The position numbers and the translations under genes are program-made. A DNA stretch of 64,000 bases. It comes from Trichobilharzia regenti (Eukaryota; Platyhelminthes; Trematoda; Strigeidida; Schistosomatidae). Below, in pieces: positions 33,872 to 45,893 of the stretch; the first letter of the stretch is position 1, and each line of letters opens with the position of its first letter. The stretch is taken from assembly GCA_944472135.2 (NCBI GenBank), contig OX235263.1, positions 28,759,379 to 28,823,378 on the forward strand, in the 5' to 3' direction. The notes beneath the pieces are model-generated. The model made no database searches and was not told where the DNA came from. It saw nothing but the letters and a program-made list of their open reading frames with translations.

Positions 33872-35315
33872 TTTATTTTGATAAATCACACAGTGTTGTG
33901 CAGTTTTATTAACCGATGACCACGTTTCGAGCACAAACTATTGCTCATAAGCATATCCGGTTACTCACACAACTTTTTTCCTTCATTTATATACATGTGT
34001 GGAATTGACCAGATATTGGATTAAAAGTCAATGTTAGATAATGTACATTCAGAAATAATGGTACGAGTGTTGTTGATCAATTGCAGTTAGATGGGAAAAA
34101 TGGACGAGTGTTTTAATAATCATAATAAGCTACTTGTTAGAATGTTGTGTTTGAATGTGTTTGAATTGAAATAGAATTTTGAGATTGTTTATTATCCTTT
34201 TCTGATTTGACTAGCGGTAATAATATCTTCCATATTTCTGGTATTTGGTTTGAGTCATTTCTGTTGCATGTGTAGTGTTGGGTATAGACTTGATGAATAA
34301 GGATTCCGTAATCAACCTCTCTCTCCACCCACCTAGATTACCTTTTAGAATTTTAACCCTATTCCACCCTATTGTTTGGTTGTTTGTTAATGCGTGAAGT
34401 GCAGTAGCTGAGCCTTTTTTCTAAATTACTTATCTCAGCGTCAACTATTCTTACCTTAGCCAAATTCTCATGTTTCGCCAATCTGATTACCCCCGATCTA
34501 GTAGTTTGACCTCATAGTCATTGCAGGGTATTTTGTAAATTATATTATTTTGTTTAATTGGGTCCACCAACAGGGTCTTTTAGCCTATAGAGCTTGTCCT
34601 GACTGAGTGAGTTTGTAGGTTTGAATGTCACCCTAATTTCTGTTTTATTAAGAATCCTACGTAGGGTCTCAGATGTCCCCTCCTTATATTGTATAACAGT
34701 GGTAGACTTGTATTCTCTCTTATTATGTTATCATTACTAGTTTCACAATTATTTTAAATTTGCTTCGCTGTTATACAACTACTGAAATATCATTAAGCGT
34801 GTTTAAATTTTAGGATTTTAAGGAAATAAACTTTGAATATTTATCATAAATGATTTCTGTTTAATTGTTATCCAAATCAGTAGGAGTATTTTTTTTAAAA
34901 TATAATAATAACAGCTCTGTTCCAAACAGTATTTTTCGTACAGGTATGGAATTTTCAGCGTGCATTACAATATATTGTATCTAATTACCTCATAAATTTT
35001 AGATTTTTAAAATCAAAAATGAATAAATAAATAAATACAAAAACCAACGCCAAAAAAATAAAAGATAAATAAAAATTTAAAAAAAACAGCGTAGCGTTTA
35101 CATTTCAAACAATGCACCACAGGATATGAAATGTAAAGTTGATGTATAATAGAAGATGAGAACAACAGTGTAGTAGTAACGAGGAAAAGAAAACAAAAAC
35201 TAACGGGAACTATTTGTTTGAGTGCCGCAGCAAGTTGATCGTGTCATACATAACGGATTTCTCATCACATAACAGCTGTGCCAGATATGATATTGCGGAG
35301 TTTTGTACGTGGTAG
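33872..35315. other. Possible Penelope-derived sequence; no clear gene
   Basis: Just outside the inverted repeat, ccgatgaccacgtttcgagc resembles sequence found near Penelope-like elements, which is a weak hint. A minus open frame at 34137-34328 (63 codons) is not recognised. The stretch 34750-35300 is very AT-rich. Confidence 0.3.
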
Positions 35316-35317
35316 TC

Positions 35318-35880
35318 CTAGCATATAGCCAGCCTCCTGTAGCTGGTTCTAGTTTTACCATATGAAATGCAAGGAGACAGCTGCATATAGAGAGGATGCT
35401 CGGGGTCTGACAATATTGTATTCGCTAGTTTCTTACATGACATAATATGTCTATCCACAATAGTGTTAACCAGTTGGTTTAACGATATCCCACATGCCCT
35501 ACTAACGGCTTTCAGTGCCCTTCTCAGCAAAGCAAAGTCTTTCTTAAGTAGTCCAGGAAAGATTAATGGGGAGCAGTAAAGAGGGATGGGTAGAATACAA
35601 AAATTGACAAACTGAGAAAGCAAAGACTGCTTTATGCCAGACTGCCTAAATTTCCTAATGTAGAACGTTAAGCGAAACATCTTTCTAGTAACTAGCAAGA
35701 TGTGGGAGGACCAGGAAAGATCGGTGGAAAAACTCAGCGCAAGTTATGTGAGATTAGATGTAATTTCAACTTCTTTGCTGTCATTGATAGTGGGGCCATG
35801 TGAGCTAACTAGTTGCTGTAGGTCACGTTTACGTCTGAAAGTGAAATAGTACCTGACATTAAGACGGATTAAGCTTAAGT
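35318..35880 (-). mobile_element. CR1/SR1-like non-LTR retrotransposon fragment (C-terminal region of RT protein)
   Basis: The minus strand gives VRYYFTFRRKRDLQQLVSSH, SFSTDLSWSSHI, FVNFCILPIPLYCSPLIFPG, LLRRALKAVSRACG, NTIVDRHIMSCKKLAN and DPEHPLY. This matches the region after the RT palm in schistosome CR1-like elements. One in-frame stop lies near 35745. It could be the 3' partner of the fragment at 1.7-2.4 kb in family terms; the two do not overlap. Confidence 0.75.
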
Positions 35881-36100
35881 CCGTTTGAAGAGGACCACTG
35901 CCTAAATTCTGACAGAAAGTTATTTAATTTGGAACAATGTAATTATATTTCATGAAATTTCCTAATAAACCTACTCTGGTACGATAAATAAGATATCGGC
36001 TGTTGTGAGAAATTTTAGCTTCATTACTACATTTGTAAGTGCACGCCTCCCCCCCCCTACCCACTGAATGTTCGAGTAATTCACATATCTTCATTCACCT

Positions 36101-36575
36101 GTCGATGGCACAGCGGTCAGGATGCTCTCCGACAATACACGTCGTCTGGGGTTCAATCCTGGGCCGACGCACACCCGATATCAATGATCGGCGTGCAAAA
36201 TTTAGGCTACCGATATCACATGCTGAAAATTTCATATTATTATTATTATATCCTTTAATTCCTAGAGGAACATAGGGCTTCAGCTGCGCGTCTCCATTGC
36301 CTTCTGTTTGCTGCCAACTTTTTCACTCCGTTCCAAGCCTGTCCACATGCTTTCATCTCCTCCTCACATGACCTACTTCATGTCACCTTTGTATTGACGA
36401 CCAACTCGCCGCCCGCTTCCCTTTCGGTCGGGTTCCACTCGAGCAATGGCTTGTCTAGTGATGCCACTTGATGGTTTCTTCAGAGTATGGTCAGCCAATC
36501 CATCTCCATTTCTTCCATTTCATACTTGTATCAAAAGTACTACATGGAGTCAATAAAATAAAAAAATAAAAAACT
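36101..36575 (+). repeat. tRNA-headed SINE (family 1), split by an RTE-A insertion
   Basis: The left part, 36101-36236, has A-box-like tggcacagcggtcagg and B-box-like gggttcaatcct. The right part, 36517-36575, continues the body (catacttgtatcaaaagta) to an A-rich tail. The break is filled by 36237-36516. Confidence 0.9.
36237..36516 (-). mobile_element. RTE family A 3' end inserted in a SINE, 8-bp target duplication
   Basis: A 280-bp, 5'-truncated copy in minus orientation. Its 3' end on the plus strand is a ttattattattata tail followed by ctagaggaacatagggctt. The host repeat base string ATTTCATA is present at 36229-36236 and again at 36517-36524. Confidence 0.9.
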
Positions 36576-37665
36576 TGATCGTTTCTCAGCCATCACTGTG
36601 TATTTGACTTTTCACAATCACAACTAATTCAACTTTCTCTATTATATCTATCTAGTCAATCATTCCAGTAGTCTGCTCATATAGTAAGTAGATAATCAGA
36701 TTGACAAGTCGCTTGTGGTATATAAAACACTTCACTGATTTCTGTTTTTATCTTCTTTACCTCTCTCTCTCTCTCTGTCTTTTTTTTCAAAGCGAATTTT
36801 GTTTCATATGAATAAATCTACTAATATAATATGTACACCATAGTGTTCACCTCTAAAAGATGACATATGGAAGGGAAATAGATTACTTTTGAAAAAAAAT
36901 TCTCTTCTCTTGTATATCTACTCTTCATAAAAACCGGTTAGTCGGTAGAACAGATGTTGTTAATTAGTAGTTATTTGACTGCCATTACCAATTATAATAA
37001 TTAATAATAATCCTCTTAATGCTGTTTTGCATATACATGACTTGAATGTATGTCTACAAGTTTACTTTAATTAACTCAATCTATTGACTTATTATTGACT
37101 TACTTTTTGATCAGTTATCATAGTGTATATAATAAGATTAAATTAGTTTGTATGTCCTACAGTATACTACTTACTAATCGGTATGTTAGTAGTTTATCTG
37201 ACTTGAGGTTCTAGTGTCATTCTGTTAAAAAATAACAGAATGGTGAATCGCATATTTACGTTGCTGGTAAATAAAATAATGATAATAATTTCGAGAAGCT
37301 ACCTGATGACTACTCACTGTGTGTGTATATGTGTGTATGCAGAAGAGATGTCAGAATGAGCTTCAGCAGAATTACTCATTAATCACTTATTTAAAGATTA
37401 TCTAGTCAATTGAGATACTTATTTTCTGTTCATTAAGAATCAGAAGAAGATTTAGTATATTTGTATTCAGTTGTACTTCTTTCCTTGTATTCCTGATTTG
37501 TATGACAAATTCATTAATTCCTCTGTCAATATTGACTTTATAGTTTGTGTTTATTTTTGTGGATCTTTGTTTATTCTCTCTCATTCTTTGTGTACTTCTG
37601 TTGTACCACTGACCATTTTGAGTATAACAGAATTCCTACAGTTAACTAATTTCATAAATGAGCTT
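36576..37665. other. No gene seen
   Basis: AT-rich with CT runs (36760-36785) and a GT run (37318-37335). No motif recognised. Confidence 0.55.
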
Positions 37666-37671
37666 ATATCA

Positions 37672-37925
37672 GTTAGAGAACCATTGGAAAACCAGCTGGG
37701 AGTACTGGACAACCAGCTGTTTCATCCTAGTTTGGGACTCTTCAGCAGTACGCACCCACCACAAGGGTTCGAACCTAGGACCTTCTGCGTACAAGGCGAG
37801 CTAGCTCGTAGACCATTAAGCCACTGGGACCCGATCCAATAGCAACCCCATGAATTCTAACCTCTGCCAATTCACGATATAGCGCAACCGCTAGCCAATG
37901 TCTTCGGTGGCGAGTATTTGTCCTC
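37672..37925 (-). repeat. SINE family 2, dispersed copy with complete hammerhead core
   Basis: Minus strand: a tRNA-like head with A-box-like gtggcttaatggtctacgag and B-box-like aggttcgaaccc, then the hammerhead at 37702-37751, then ggttctctaactgatat. The same unit is tandemly amplified at 38.9-45.9 kb. Confidence 0.85.
37702..37751 (-). ncRNA. Hammerhead ribozyme, all invariant core bases present
   Basis: On the minus strand, stem I GUACUG pairs with CAGUAC. The core is CUGAAGA, which fits C3 U4 G5 A6 N7 G8 A9. Stem II is GUCC-CAAACUA-GGAU with a G.U closing pair. GAA completes the core, stem III is ACAG-CUGG-UUGU, and the cleavage triplet is GUC. Stem I is the open end. Related Sm-alpha hammerheads of schistosomes are known to self-cleave; activity here is inferred. 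Confidence 0.8.
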
Positions 37926-38473
37926 ACTTGAACAATTTCATAAAATTTGAACTATTCATCTCTATCAGTCTACTTCTTGAATTATATAACTACTCATTAC
38001 TTTGGATGTAAACAAGTTAAATGGTTATTCTGTTATTCAATAGAGTAAACTTTACTGATTACTAACTATTCACTTTACTCGGTTATATATTGTCGACTTT
38101 TTGACCGAATGATCTGAAAGTAAGAAAGTATTGGTTTTGTAGTAACTAATACATCACATTGATGGTACTATAAACTAGGATATAAGCTGAACTAAAAGCA
38201 TTTATTTCAACTTAAATAAATGTATGTAAGCATCAGATTCTATAAATTTTAGAGAAACAATTATTTATATATATCCAAACCAAGTTCACTTTTAACGGTT
38301 TGAAAAAATTTGGGCATTGGGTATATGACCTCATACTGACGAACGATAATCAAGTATTTCACATTCTACACTTAGTTTGGTTACCTTTACCTATTCTCGA
38401 ACTTGACAACCAAAAATGACCCCAGATTAACGAACGATGATCAAGTTAGTAAACTTTATTTTGATATAATAAC
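37926..38473. other. No gene seen
   Basis: AT-rich sequence between the dispersed SINE and the tandem array. Confidence 0.6.
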
Positions 38474-38486
38474 AGATATACTATTA

Positions 38487-38870
38487 GTTAGAGAACCATT
38501 GAAAACCAGGGAGTACTGGACAGCTGCTGTTTCATCCTAGTTTGGGAATCATCGGCAGTACGCACCCACTGGGTTTCGAACCAGGACCTTCCATGTATTT
38601 GGGTTTCTGAAGAAGAATTACAGTTAGCAGCTCATTTGCAAAAATCTTTGTGATTGGCGCACAATACCTTCCTCATTGGCTGATAAATAGCTGCATTTTG
38701 CTGTGAAATATTATATATATATCTCAGCGAGAATATGGGCTTTCGATCTTGTCTGCCTCTGTACTCGTCGAAACCCAGTGGGTGCGTACTGCCGATGATT
38801 CCCAAACTAGGATGAAACAGCAGCTGTCCAGTACTCCTGGTTTTCAATGGTTCTCTAACTGATATCAATC
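38487..38870. repeat. Foldback at the left end of the array
   Basis: A minus-strand unit piece (38487-38595) and the first plus-strand piece (38757-38870) are reverse complements over about 105 bp. They are separated by about 160 bp of unrelated AT-rich sequence. Confidence 0.85.
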
Positions 38871-39174
38871 GTGATCAACTCGTAAAACATAACTAATCCT
38901 TACAACCAAACTATAGAAAGTTAATCTGATGCTCGCTAGTGACTTGCTACAGGTTGGAGTTTCCTGAGTTCTAGTGAGAAGTCGTGACCAGTGAGGTCCA
39001 ATTAGATGTCACGTGTGTGGATGGATGTCCCACCAACGACAATGGTTGGGGTCGCGCTAAATCACGAATTGGTAGAAGTTAGAATTCACGAGCCATTGAA
39101 TCGGTTCCCAGTGGCTGAATGGTATACGAGCTTGCCTTGTAACCGGAAGGTCCTGGGTTCGAAACCCAGTGGGT

Positions 39175-39225
39175 GCGTACTGCCGATGATTCCCAAACTA
39201 GGATGAAACAGCAGCTGTCCAGTAC
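39175..39225 (+). ncRNA. Hammerhead-like motif of the array unit (first full unit shown; repeated in each unit)
   Basis: Stem I GUACUG/CAGUAC is perfect, GAA is present, stem III is ACAG-CAG-CUGU and the cleavage triplet is GUC. The core reads CCGAUGA in place of CUGAUGA (U4 to C). Stem II begins UUCC against GGAU, so its first pair is U.U where a G-C pair is usual. These two changes should weaken or stop cleavage. Inspected units share them. Confidence 0.7.
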
Positions 39226-42200
39226 TCCCTGGTTTTCAATGGTTCTCTAACTGATATCAATCCGTGATCAACTCGTAAAACATAACTAATCCTTACAAAC
39301 CAAACTATAGAAAGTTAATCTGATGCTCGCTAGTGACTTGCTACAGGTTGGAGTTTCCTGAGTTCTAGTGAGAAGTCGTGACCAGTGAGGTCCAATTAGA
39401 TGTCACGTGTGTGGATGGATGTCCCACCAACGACAATGGTTGGGGTCGCGCTAAATCACGAATTGGTAGAAGTTAGAATTCACGAGCCATTGAATCGGTT
39501 CCCAGTGGCTGAATGGTATACGAGCTTGCCTTGTAACCGGAAGGTCCTGGGTTCGAAACCCAGTGGGTGCGTACTGCCGATGATTCCCAAACTAGGATGA
39601 AACAGCAGCTGTCCAGTACTCCCTGGTTTTCAATGGTTCTCTAACTGATATCAATCCGTGATCAACTCGTAAAACATAACTAATCCTTACAAACCAAACT
39701 ATAGAAAGTTAATCTGATGCTCGCTAGTGACTTGCTACAGGTTGGAGTTTCCTGAGTTCTAGTGAGAAGTCGTGACCAGTGAGGTCCAATTAGATGTCAC
39801 GTGTGTGGATGGATGTCCCACCAACGACAATGGTTGGGGTCGCGCTAAATCACGAATTGGTAGAAGTTAGAATTCACGAGCCATTGAATCGGTTCCCAGT
39901 GGCTGAATGGTATACGAGCTTGCCTTGTAACCGGAAGGTCCTGGTTCGAAACCCAGTGGGTGCGTACTGCCGATGATTCCCAAACTAGGATGAAACAGCA
40001 GCTGTCCAGTACTCCCTGGTTTTCAATGGTTCTCTAACTGATATCAATCCGTGATCAACTCGTAAAACATAACTAATCCTTACAAACCAAACTATAGAAA
40101 GTTAATCTGATGCTCGCTAGTGACTTGCTACAGGTTGGAGTTTCCTGAGTTCTAGTGAGAAGTCGTGACCAGTGAGGTCCAATTAGATGTCACGTGTGTG
40201 GATGGATGTCCCACCAACGACAATGGTTGGGGTCGCGCTAAATCACGAATTGGTAGAAGTTAGAATTCACGAGCCATTGAATCGGTTCCCAGTGGCTGAA
40301 TGGTATACGAGCTTGCCTTGTAACCGGAAGGTCCTGGGTTCGAAACCCAGTGGGTGCGTACTGCCGATGATTCCCAAACTAGGATGAAACAGCAGCTGTC
40401 CAGTACTCCCTGGTTTTCAATGGTTCTCTAACTGATATCAATCCGTGATCAACTCGTAAAACATAACTAATCCTTACAAACCAAACTATAGAAAGTTAAT
40501 CTGATGCTCGCTAGTGACTTGCTACAGGTTGGAGTTTCCTGAGTTCTAGTGAGAAGTCGTGACCAGTGAGGTCCAATTAGATGTCACGTGTGTGGATGGA
40601 TGTCCCACCAACGACAATGGTTGGGGTCGCGCTAAATCACGAATTGGTAGAAGTTAGAATTCACGAGCCATTGAATCGGTTCCCAGTGGCTGAATGGTAT
40701 ACGAGCTTGCCTTGTAACCGGAAGGTCCTGGGTTCGAAACCCAGTGGGTGCGTACTGCCGATGATTCCCAAACAGGATGAAACAGCAGCTGTCCAGTACT
40801 CCCTGGTTTTCAATGGTTCTCTAACTGATATCAATCCGTGATCAACTCGTAAAACATAACTAATCCTTACAAACAAACTATAGAAAGTTAATCTGATGCT
40901 CGCTAGTGACTTGCTACAGGTTGGAGTTTCCTGAGTTCTAGTGAGAAGTCGTGACCAGTGAGGTCCAATTAGATGTCACGTGTGTGGATGGATGTCCCAC
41001 CAACGACAATGGTTGGGGTCGCGCTAAATCACGAATTGGTAGAAGTTAGAATTCACGAGCCATTGAATCGGTTCCCAGTGGCTGAATGGTATACGAGCTT
41101 GCCTTGTAACCGGAAGGTCCTGGGTTCGAAACCCAGTGGGTGCGTACTGCCGATGATTCCCAAACTAGGATGAAACAGCAGCTGTCCAGTACTCCCTGGT
41201 TTTCAATGGTTCTCTAACTGATATCAATCCGTGATCAACTCGTAAAACATAACTAATCCTTACAAACCAAACTATAGAAAGTTAATCTGATGCTCGCTAG
41301 TGACTTGCTACAGGTTGGAGTTTCCTGAGTTCTAGTGAGAAGTCGTGACCAGTGAGGTCCAATTAGATGTCACGTGTGTGGATGGATGTCCCACCAACGA
41401 CAATGGTTGGGGTCGCGCTAAATCACGAATTGGTAGAAGTTAGAATTCACGAGCCATTGAATCGGTTCCCAGTGGCTGAATGGTATACGAGCTTGCCTTG
41501 TAACCGGAAGGTCCTGGGTTCGAAACCCAGTGGGTGCGTACTGCCGATGATTCCCAAACTAGGATGAAACAGCAGCTGTCCAGTACTCCCTGGTTTTCAA
41601 TGGTTCTCTAACTGATATCAATCCGTGATCAACTCGTAAAACATAACTAATCCTTACAAACCAAACTATAGAAAGTTAATCTGATGCTCGCTAGTGACTT
41701 GCTACAGGTTGGAGTTTCCTGAGTTCTAGTGAGAAGTCGTGACCAGTGAGGTCCAATTAGATGTCACGTGTGTGGATGGATGTCCACCAACGACAATGGT
41801 TGGGGTCGCGCTAAATCACGAATTGGTAGAAGTTAGAATTCACGAGCCATTGAATCGGTTCCCAGTGGCTGAATGGTATACGAGCTTGCCTTGTAACCGG
41901 AAGGTCCTGGGTTCGAAACCCAGTGGGTGCGTACTGCCGATGATTCCCAAACTAGGATGAAACAGCAGCTGTCCAGTACTCCCTGGTTTTCAATGGTTCT
42001 CTAACTGATATCAATCCGTGATCAACTCGTAAAACATAACTAATCCTTACAAACCAAACTATAGAAAGTTAATCTGATGCTCGCTAGTGACTTGCTACAG
42101 GTTGGAGTTTCCTGAGTTCTAGTGAGAAGTCGTGACCAGTGAGGTCCAATTAGATGTCACGTGTGTGGATGGATGTCCCACCAACGACAATGGTTGGGGT

Positions 42201-45200
42201 CGCGCTAAATCACGAATTGGTAGAAGTTAGAATTCACGAGCCATTGAATCGGTTCCCAGTGGCTGAATGGTATACGAGCTTGCCTTGTAACCGGAAGGTC
42301 CTGGGTTCGAAACCCAGTGGGTGCGTACTGCCGATGATTCCCAAACTAGGATGAAACAGCAGCTGTCCAGTACTCCCTGGTTTTCAATGGTTCTCTAACT
42401 GATATCAATCCGTGATCAACTCGTAAAACATAACTAATCCTTACAAATGGATGTCCCACCAACGACAATGGTTGGGGTCGCGCTAAATCACGAATTGGTA
42501 GAAGTTAGAATTCACGAGCCATTGAATCGGTTCCCATGGCTGAATGGTATACGAGCTTGCCTTGTAACCGGAAGGTCCTGGGTTCGAAACCCAGTGGGTG
42601 CGTACTGCCGATGATTCCCAAACTAGGATGAAACAGCAGCTGTCCAGTACTCCCTGGTTTTCAATGGTTCTCTAACTGATATCAATCCGTGATCAACTCG
42701 TAAACATAACTAATCCTTACAAACCAAACTATAGAAAGTTAATCTGATGCTCGCTAGTGACTTGCTACAGGTTGGAGTTTCCTGAGTTCTAGTGAGAAGT
42801 CGTGACCAGTGAGGTCCAATTAGATGTCACGTGTGTGGATGGATGTCCCACCAACGACAATGGTTGGGGTCGCGCTAAATCACGAATTGGTAGAAGTTAG
42901 AATTCACGAGCCATTGAATCGGTTCCCAGTGGCTGAATGGTATACGAGCTTGCCTTGTAACCGGAAGGTCCTGGGTTCGAAACCCAGTGGGTGCGTACTG
43001 CCGATGATTCCCAAACTAGGATGAAACAGCAGCTGTCCAGTACTCCCTGGTTTTCAATGGTTCTCTAACTGATATCAATCCGTGATCAACTCGTAAAACA
43101 TAACTAATCCTTACAAACCAAACTATAGAAAGTTAATCTGATGCTCGCTAGTGACTTGCTACAGGTTGGAGTTTCCTGAGTTCTAGTGAGAAGTCGTGAC
43201 CAGTGAGGTCCAATTAGATGTCACGTGTGTGGATGGATGTCCCACCAACGACAATGGTTGGGGTCGCGCTAAATCACGAATTGGTAGAAGTTAGAATTCA
43301 CGAGCCATTGAATCGGTTCCCAGTGGCTGAATGGTATACGAGCTTGCCTTGTAACCGGAAGGTCCTGGGTTCGAAACCCAGTGGGTGCGTACTGCCGATG
43401 ATTCCCAAACTAGGATGAAACAGCAGCTGTCCAGTACTCCCTGGTTTTCAATGGTTCTCTAACTGATATCAATCCGTGATCAACTCGTAAAACATAACTA
43501 ATCCTTACAAACCAAACTATAGAAAGTTAATCTGATGCTCGCTAGTGACTTGCTACAGGTTGGAGTTTCCTGAGTTCTAGTGAGAAGTCGTGACCAGTGA
43601 GGTCCAATTAGATGTCACGTGTGTGGATGGATGTCCCACCAACGACAATGGTTGGGGTCGCGCTAAATCACGAATTGGTAGAAGTTAGAATTCACGAGCC
43701 ATTGAATCGGTTCCCAGTGGCTGAATGGTATACGAGCTTGCCTTGTAACCGGAAGGTCCTGGGTTCGAAACCCAGTGGGTGCGTACTGCCGATGATTCCC
43801 AAACTAGGATGAAACAGCAGCTGTCCAGTACTCCTGGTTTTCAATGGTTCTCTAACTGATATCAATCCGTGATCAACTCGTAAAACATAACTAATCCTTA
43901 CAAACCAAACTATAGAAAGTTAATCTGATGCTCGCTAGTGACTTGCTACAGGTTGGAGTTTCCTGAGTTCTAGTGAGAAGTCGTGACCAGTGAGGTCCAA
44001 TTAGATGTCACGTGTGTGGATGGATGTCCCACCAACGACAATGGTTGGGGTCGCGCTAAATCACGAATTGGTAGAAGTTAGAATTCACGAGCCATTGAAT
44101 CGGTTCCAGTGGCTGAATGGTATACGAGCTTGCCTTGTAACCGGAAGGTCCTGGGTTCGAAACCCAGTGGGTGCGTACTGCCGATGATTCCCAAACTAGG
44201 ATGAAACAGCAGCTGTCCAGTACTCCCTGGTTTTCAATGGTTCTCTAACTGATATCAATCCGTGATCAACTCGTAAAACATAACTAATCCTTACAAACCA
44301 AACTATAGAAAGTTAATCTGATGCTCGCTAGTGACTTGCTACAGGTTGGAGTTTCCTGAGTTCTAGTGAGAAGTCGTGACCAGTGAGGTCCAATTAGATG
44401 TCACGTGTGTGGATGGATGTCCCACCAACGACAATGGTTGGGGTCGCGCTAAATCACGAATTGGTAGAAGTTAGAATTCACGAGCCATTGAATCGGTTCC
44501 CAGTGGCTGAATGGTATACGAGCTTGCCTTGTAACCGGAAGGTCCTGGTTCGAAACCAGTGGGTGCGTACTGCGATGATTCCCAAACTAGGATGAAACAG
44601 CAGCTGTCCAGTACTCCCTGGTTTTCAATGGTTCTCTAACTGATATCAATCCGTGATCAACTCGTAAAACATAACTAATCCTTACAAACCAAACTATAGA
44701 AAGTTAATCTGATGCTCGCTAGTGACTTGCTACAGGTTGGAGTTTCCTGAGTTCTAGTGAGAAGTCGTGACCAGTGAGGTCCAATTAGATGTCACGTGTG
44801 TGGATGGATGTCCCACCAACGACAATGGTTGGGGTCGCGCTAAATCACGAATTGGTAGAAGTTAGAATTCACGAGCCATTGAATCGGTTCCCAGTGGCTG
44901 AATGGTATACGAGCTTGCCTTGTAACCGGAAGGTCCTGGGTTCGAAACCCAGTGGGTGCGTACTGCCGATGATTCCCAAACTAGGATGAAACAGCAGCTG
45001 TCCAGTACTCCCTGGTTTTCAATGGTTCTCTAACTGATATCAATCCGTGATCAACTCGTAAAACATAACTAATCCTTACAAACCAAACTATAGAAAGTTA
45101 ATCTGATGCTCGCTAGTGACTTGCTACAGGTTGGAGTTTCCTGAGTTCTAGTGAGAAGTCGTGACCAGTGAGGTCCAATTAGATGTCACGTGTGTGGATG

Positions 45201-45893
45201 GATGTCCCACCAACGACAATGGTTGGGGTCGCGCTAAATCACGAATTGGTAGAAGTTAGAATTCACGAGCCATTGAATCGGTTCCCAGTGGCTGAATGGT
45301 ATACGAGCTTGCCTTGTAACCGGAAGGTCCTGGGTTCGAAACCCAGTGGGTGCGTACTGCCGATGATTCCCAAACTAGGATGAAACAGCAGCTGTCCAGT
45401 ACTCCCTGGTTTTCAATGGTTCTCTAACTGATATCAATCCGTGATCAACTCGTAAAACATAACTAATCCTTACAAACCAAACTATAGAAAGTTAATCTGA
45501 TGCTCGCTAGTGACTTGCTACAGGTTGGAGTTTCCTGAGTTCTAGTGAGAAGTCGTGACAGTGAGGTCCAATTAGATGTCACGTGTGTGGATGGATGTCC
45601 CACCAACGACAATGGTTGGGGTCGCGCTAAATCACGAATTGGTAGAAGTTAGAATTCACGAGCCATTGAATCGGTTCCCAGTGGCTGAATGGTATACGAG
45701 CTTGCCTTGTAACCGGAAGGTCCTGGGTTCGAAACCCAGTGGGTGCGTACTGCCGATGATTCCAAACTAGGATGAAACAGCAGCTGTCCAGTACTCCTGG
45801 TTTTCAATGGTTCTCTAACTGATATCAATCCGTGATCAACTCGTAAAACATAACTAATCCTTACAAACCAAACTATAGAAAGATATACTATTA

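Larger units (their letters stand above)
38474..45893 (+). repeat. Satellite array: about 18 head-to-tail units of about 394 bp (SINE family 2 with hammerhead motif), flanked by a 13-bp direct repeat
   Basis: The recurring string atgtcacgtgtg begins at 39006, 39400, 39794, 40187, 40581, 40973, 41367, 41761, 42154, 42824, 43218, 43612, 44005, 44398, 44789, 45183 and 45576, and one unit near 42446 has lost about 118 bp. Each unit has a tRNA-like head (A-box-like tggctgaatggtatacgagc, B-box-like ggttcgaaacc), a hammerhead-like motif, ggttctctaactgatatc, and about 250 bp of further sequence. Units are nearly identical and differ mainly by single-base losses in short homopolymers. The 60-66 codon open frames repeated in the array are by-products of the repeat. 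AGATATACTATTA occurs at 38474-38486 and 45881-45893. Confidence 0.95.

Noticed and set aside
39100..39180. Functional tRNA genes in the array and SINE heads
   Set aside because: A and B boxes are present, but a proper cloverleaf with anticodon and acceptor stem could not be drawn. They are better explained as SINE heads.
39006..45770. Eighteen near-identical small proteins of 60-73 residues
   Set aside because: They are the same open frame in each satellite unit, spanning the tRNA-like head. They have no independent coding signal and break with each one-base indel.
38474..45893. CRISPR-like array
   Set aside because: The repeat is 394 bp with no variable spacers, in a eukaryotic SINE context.
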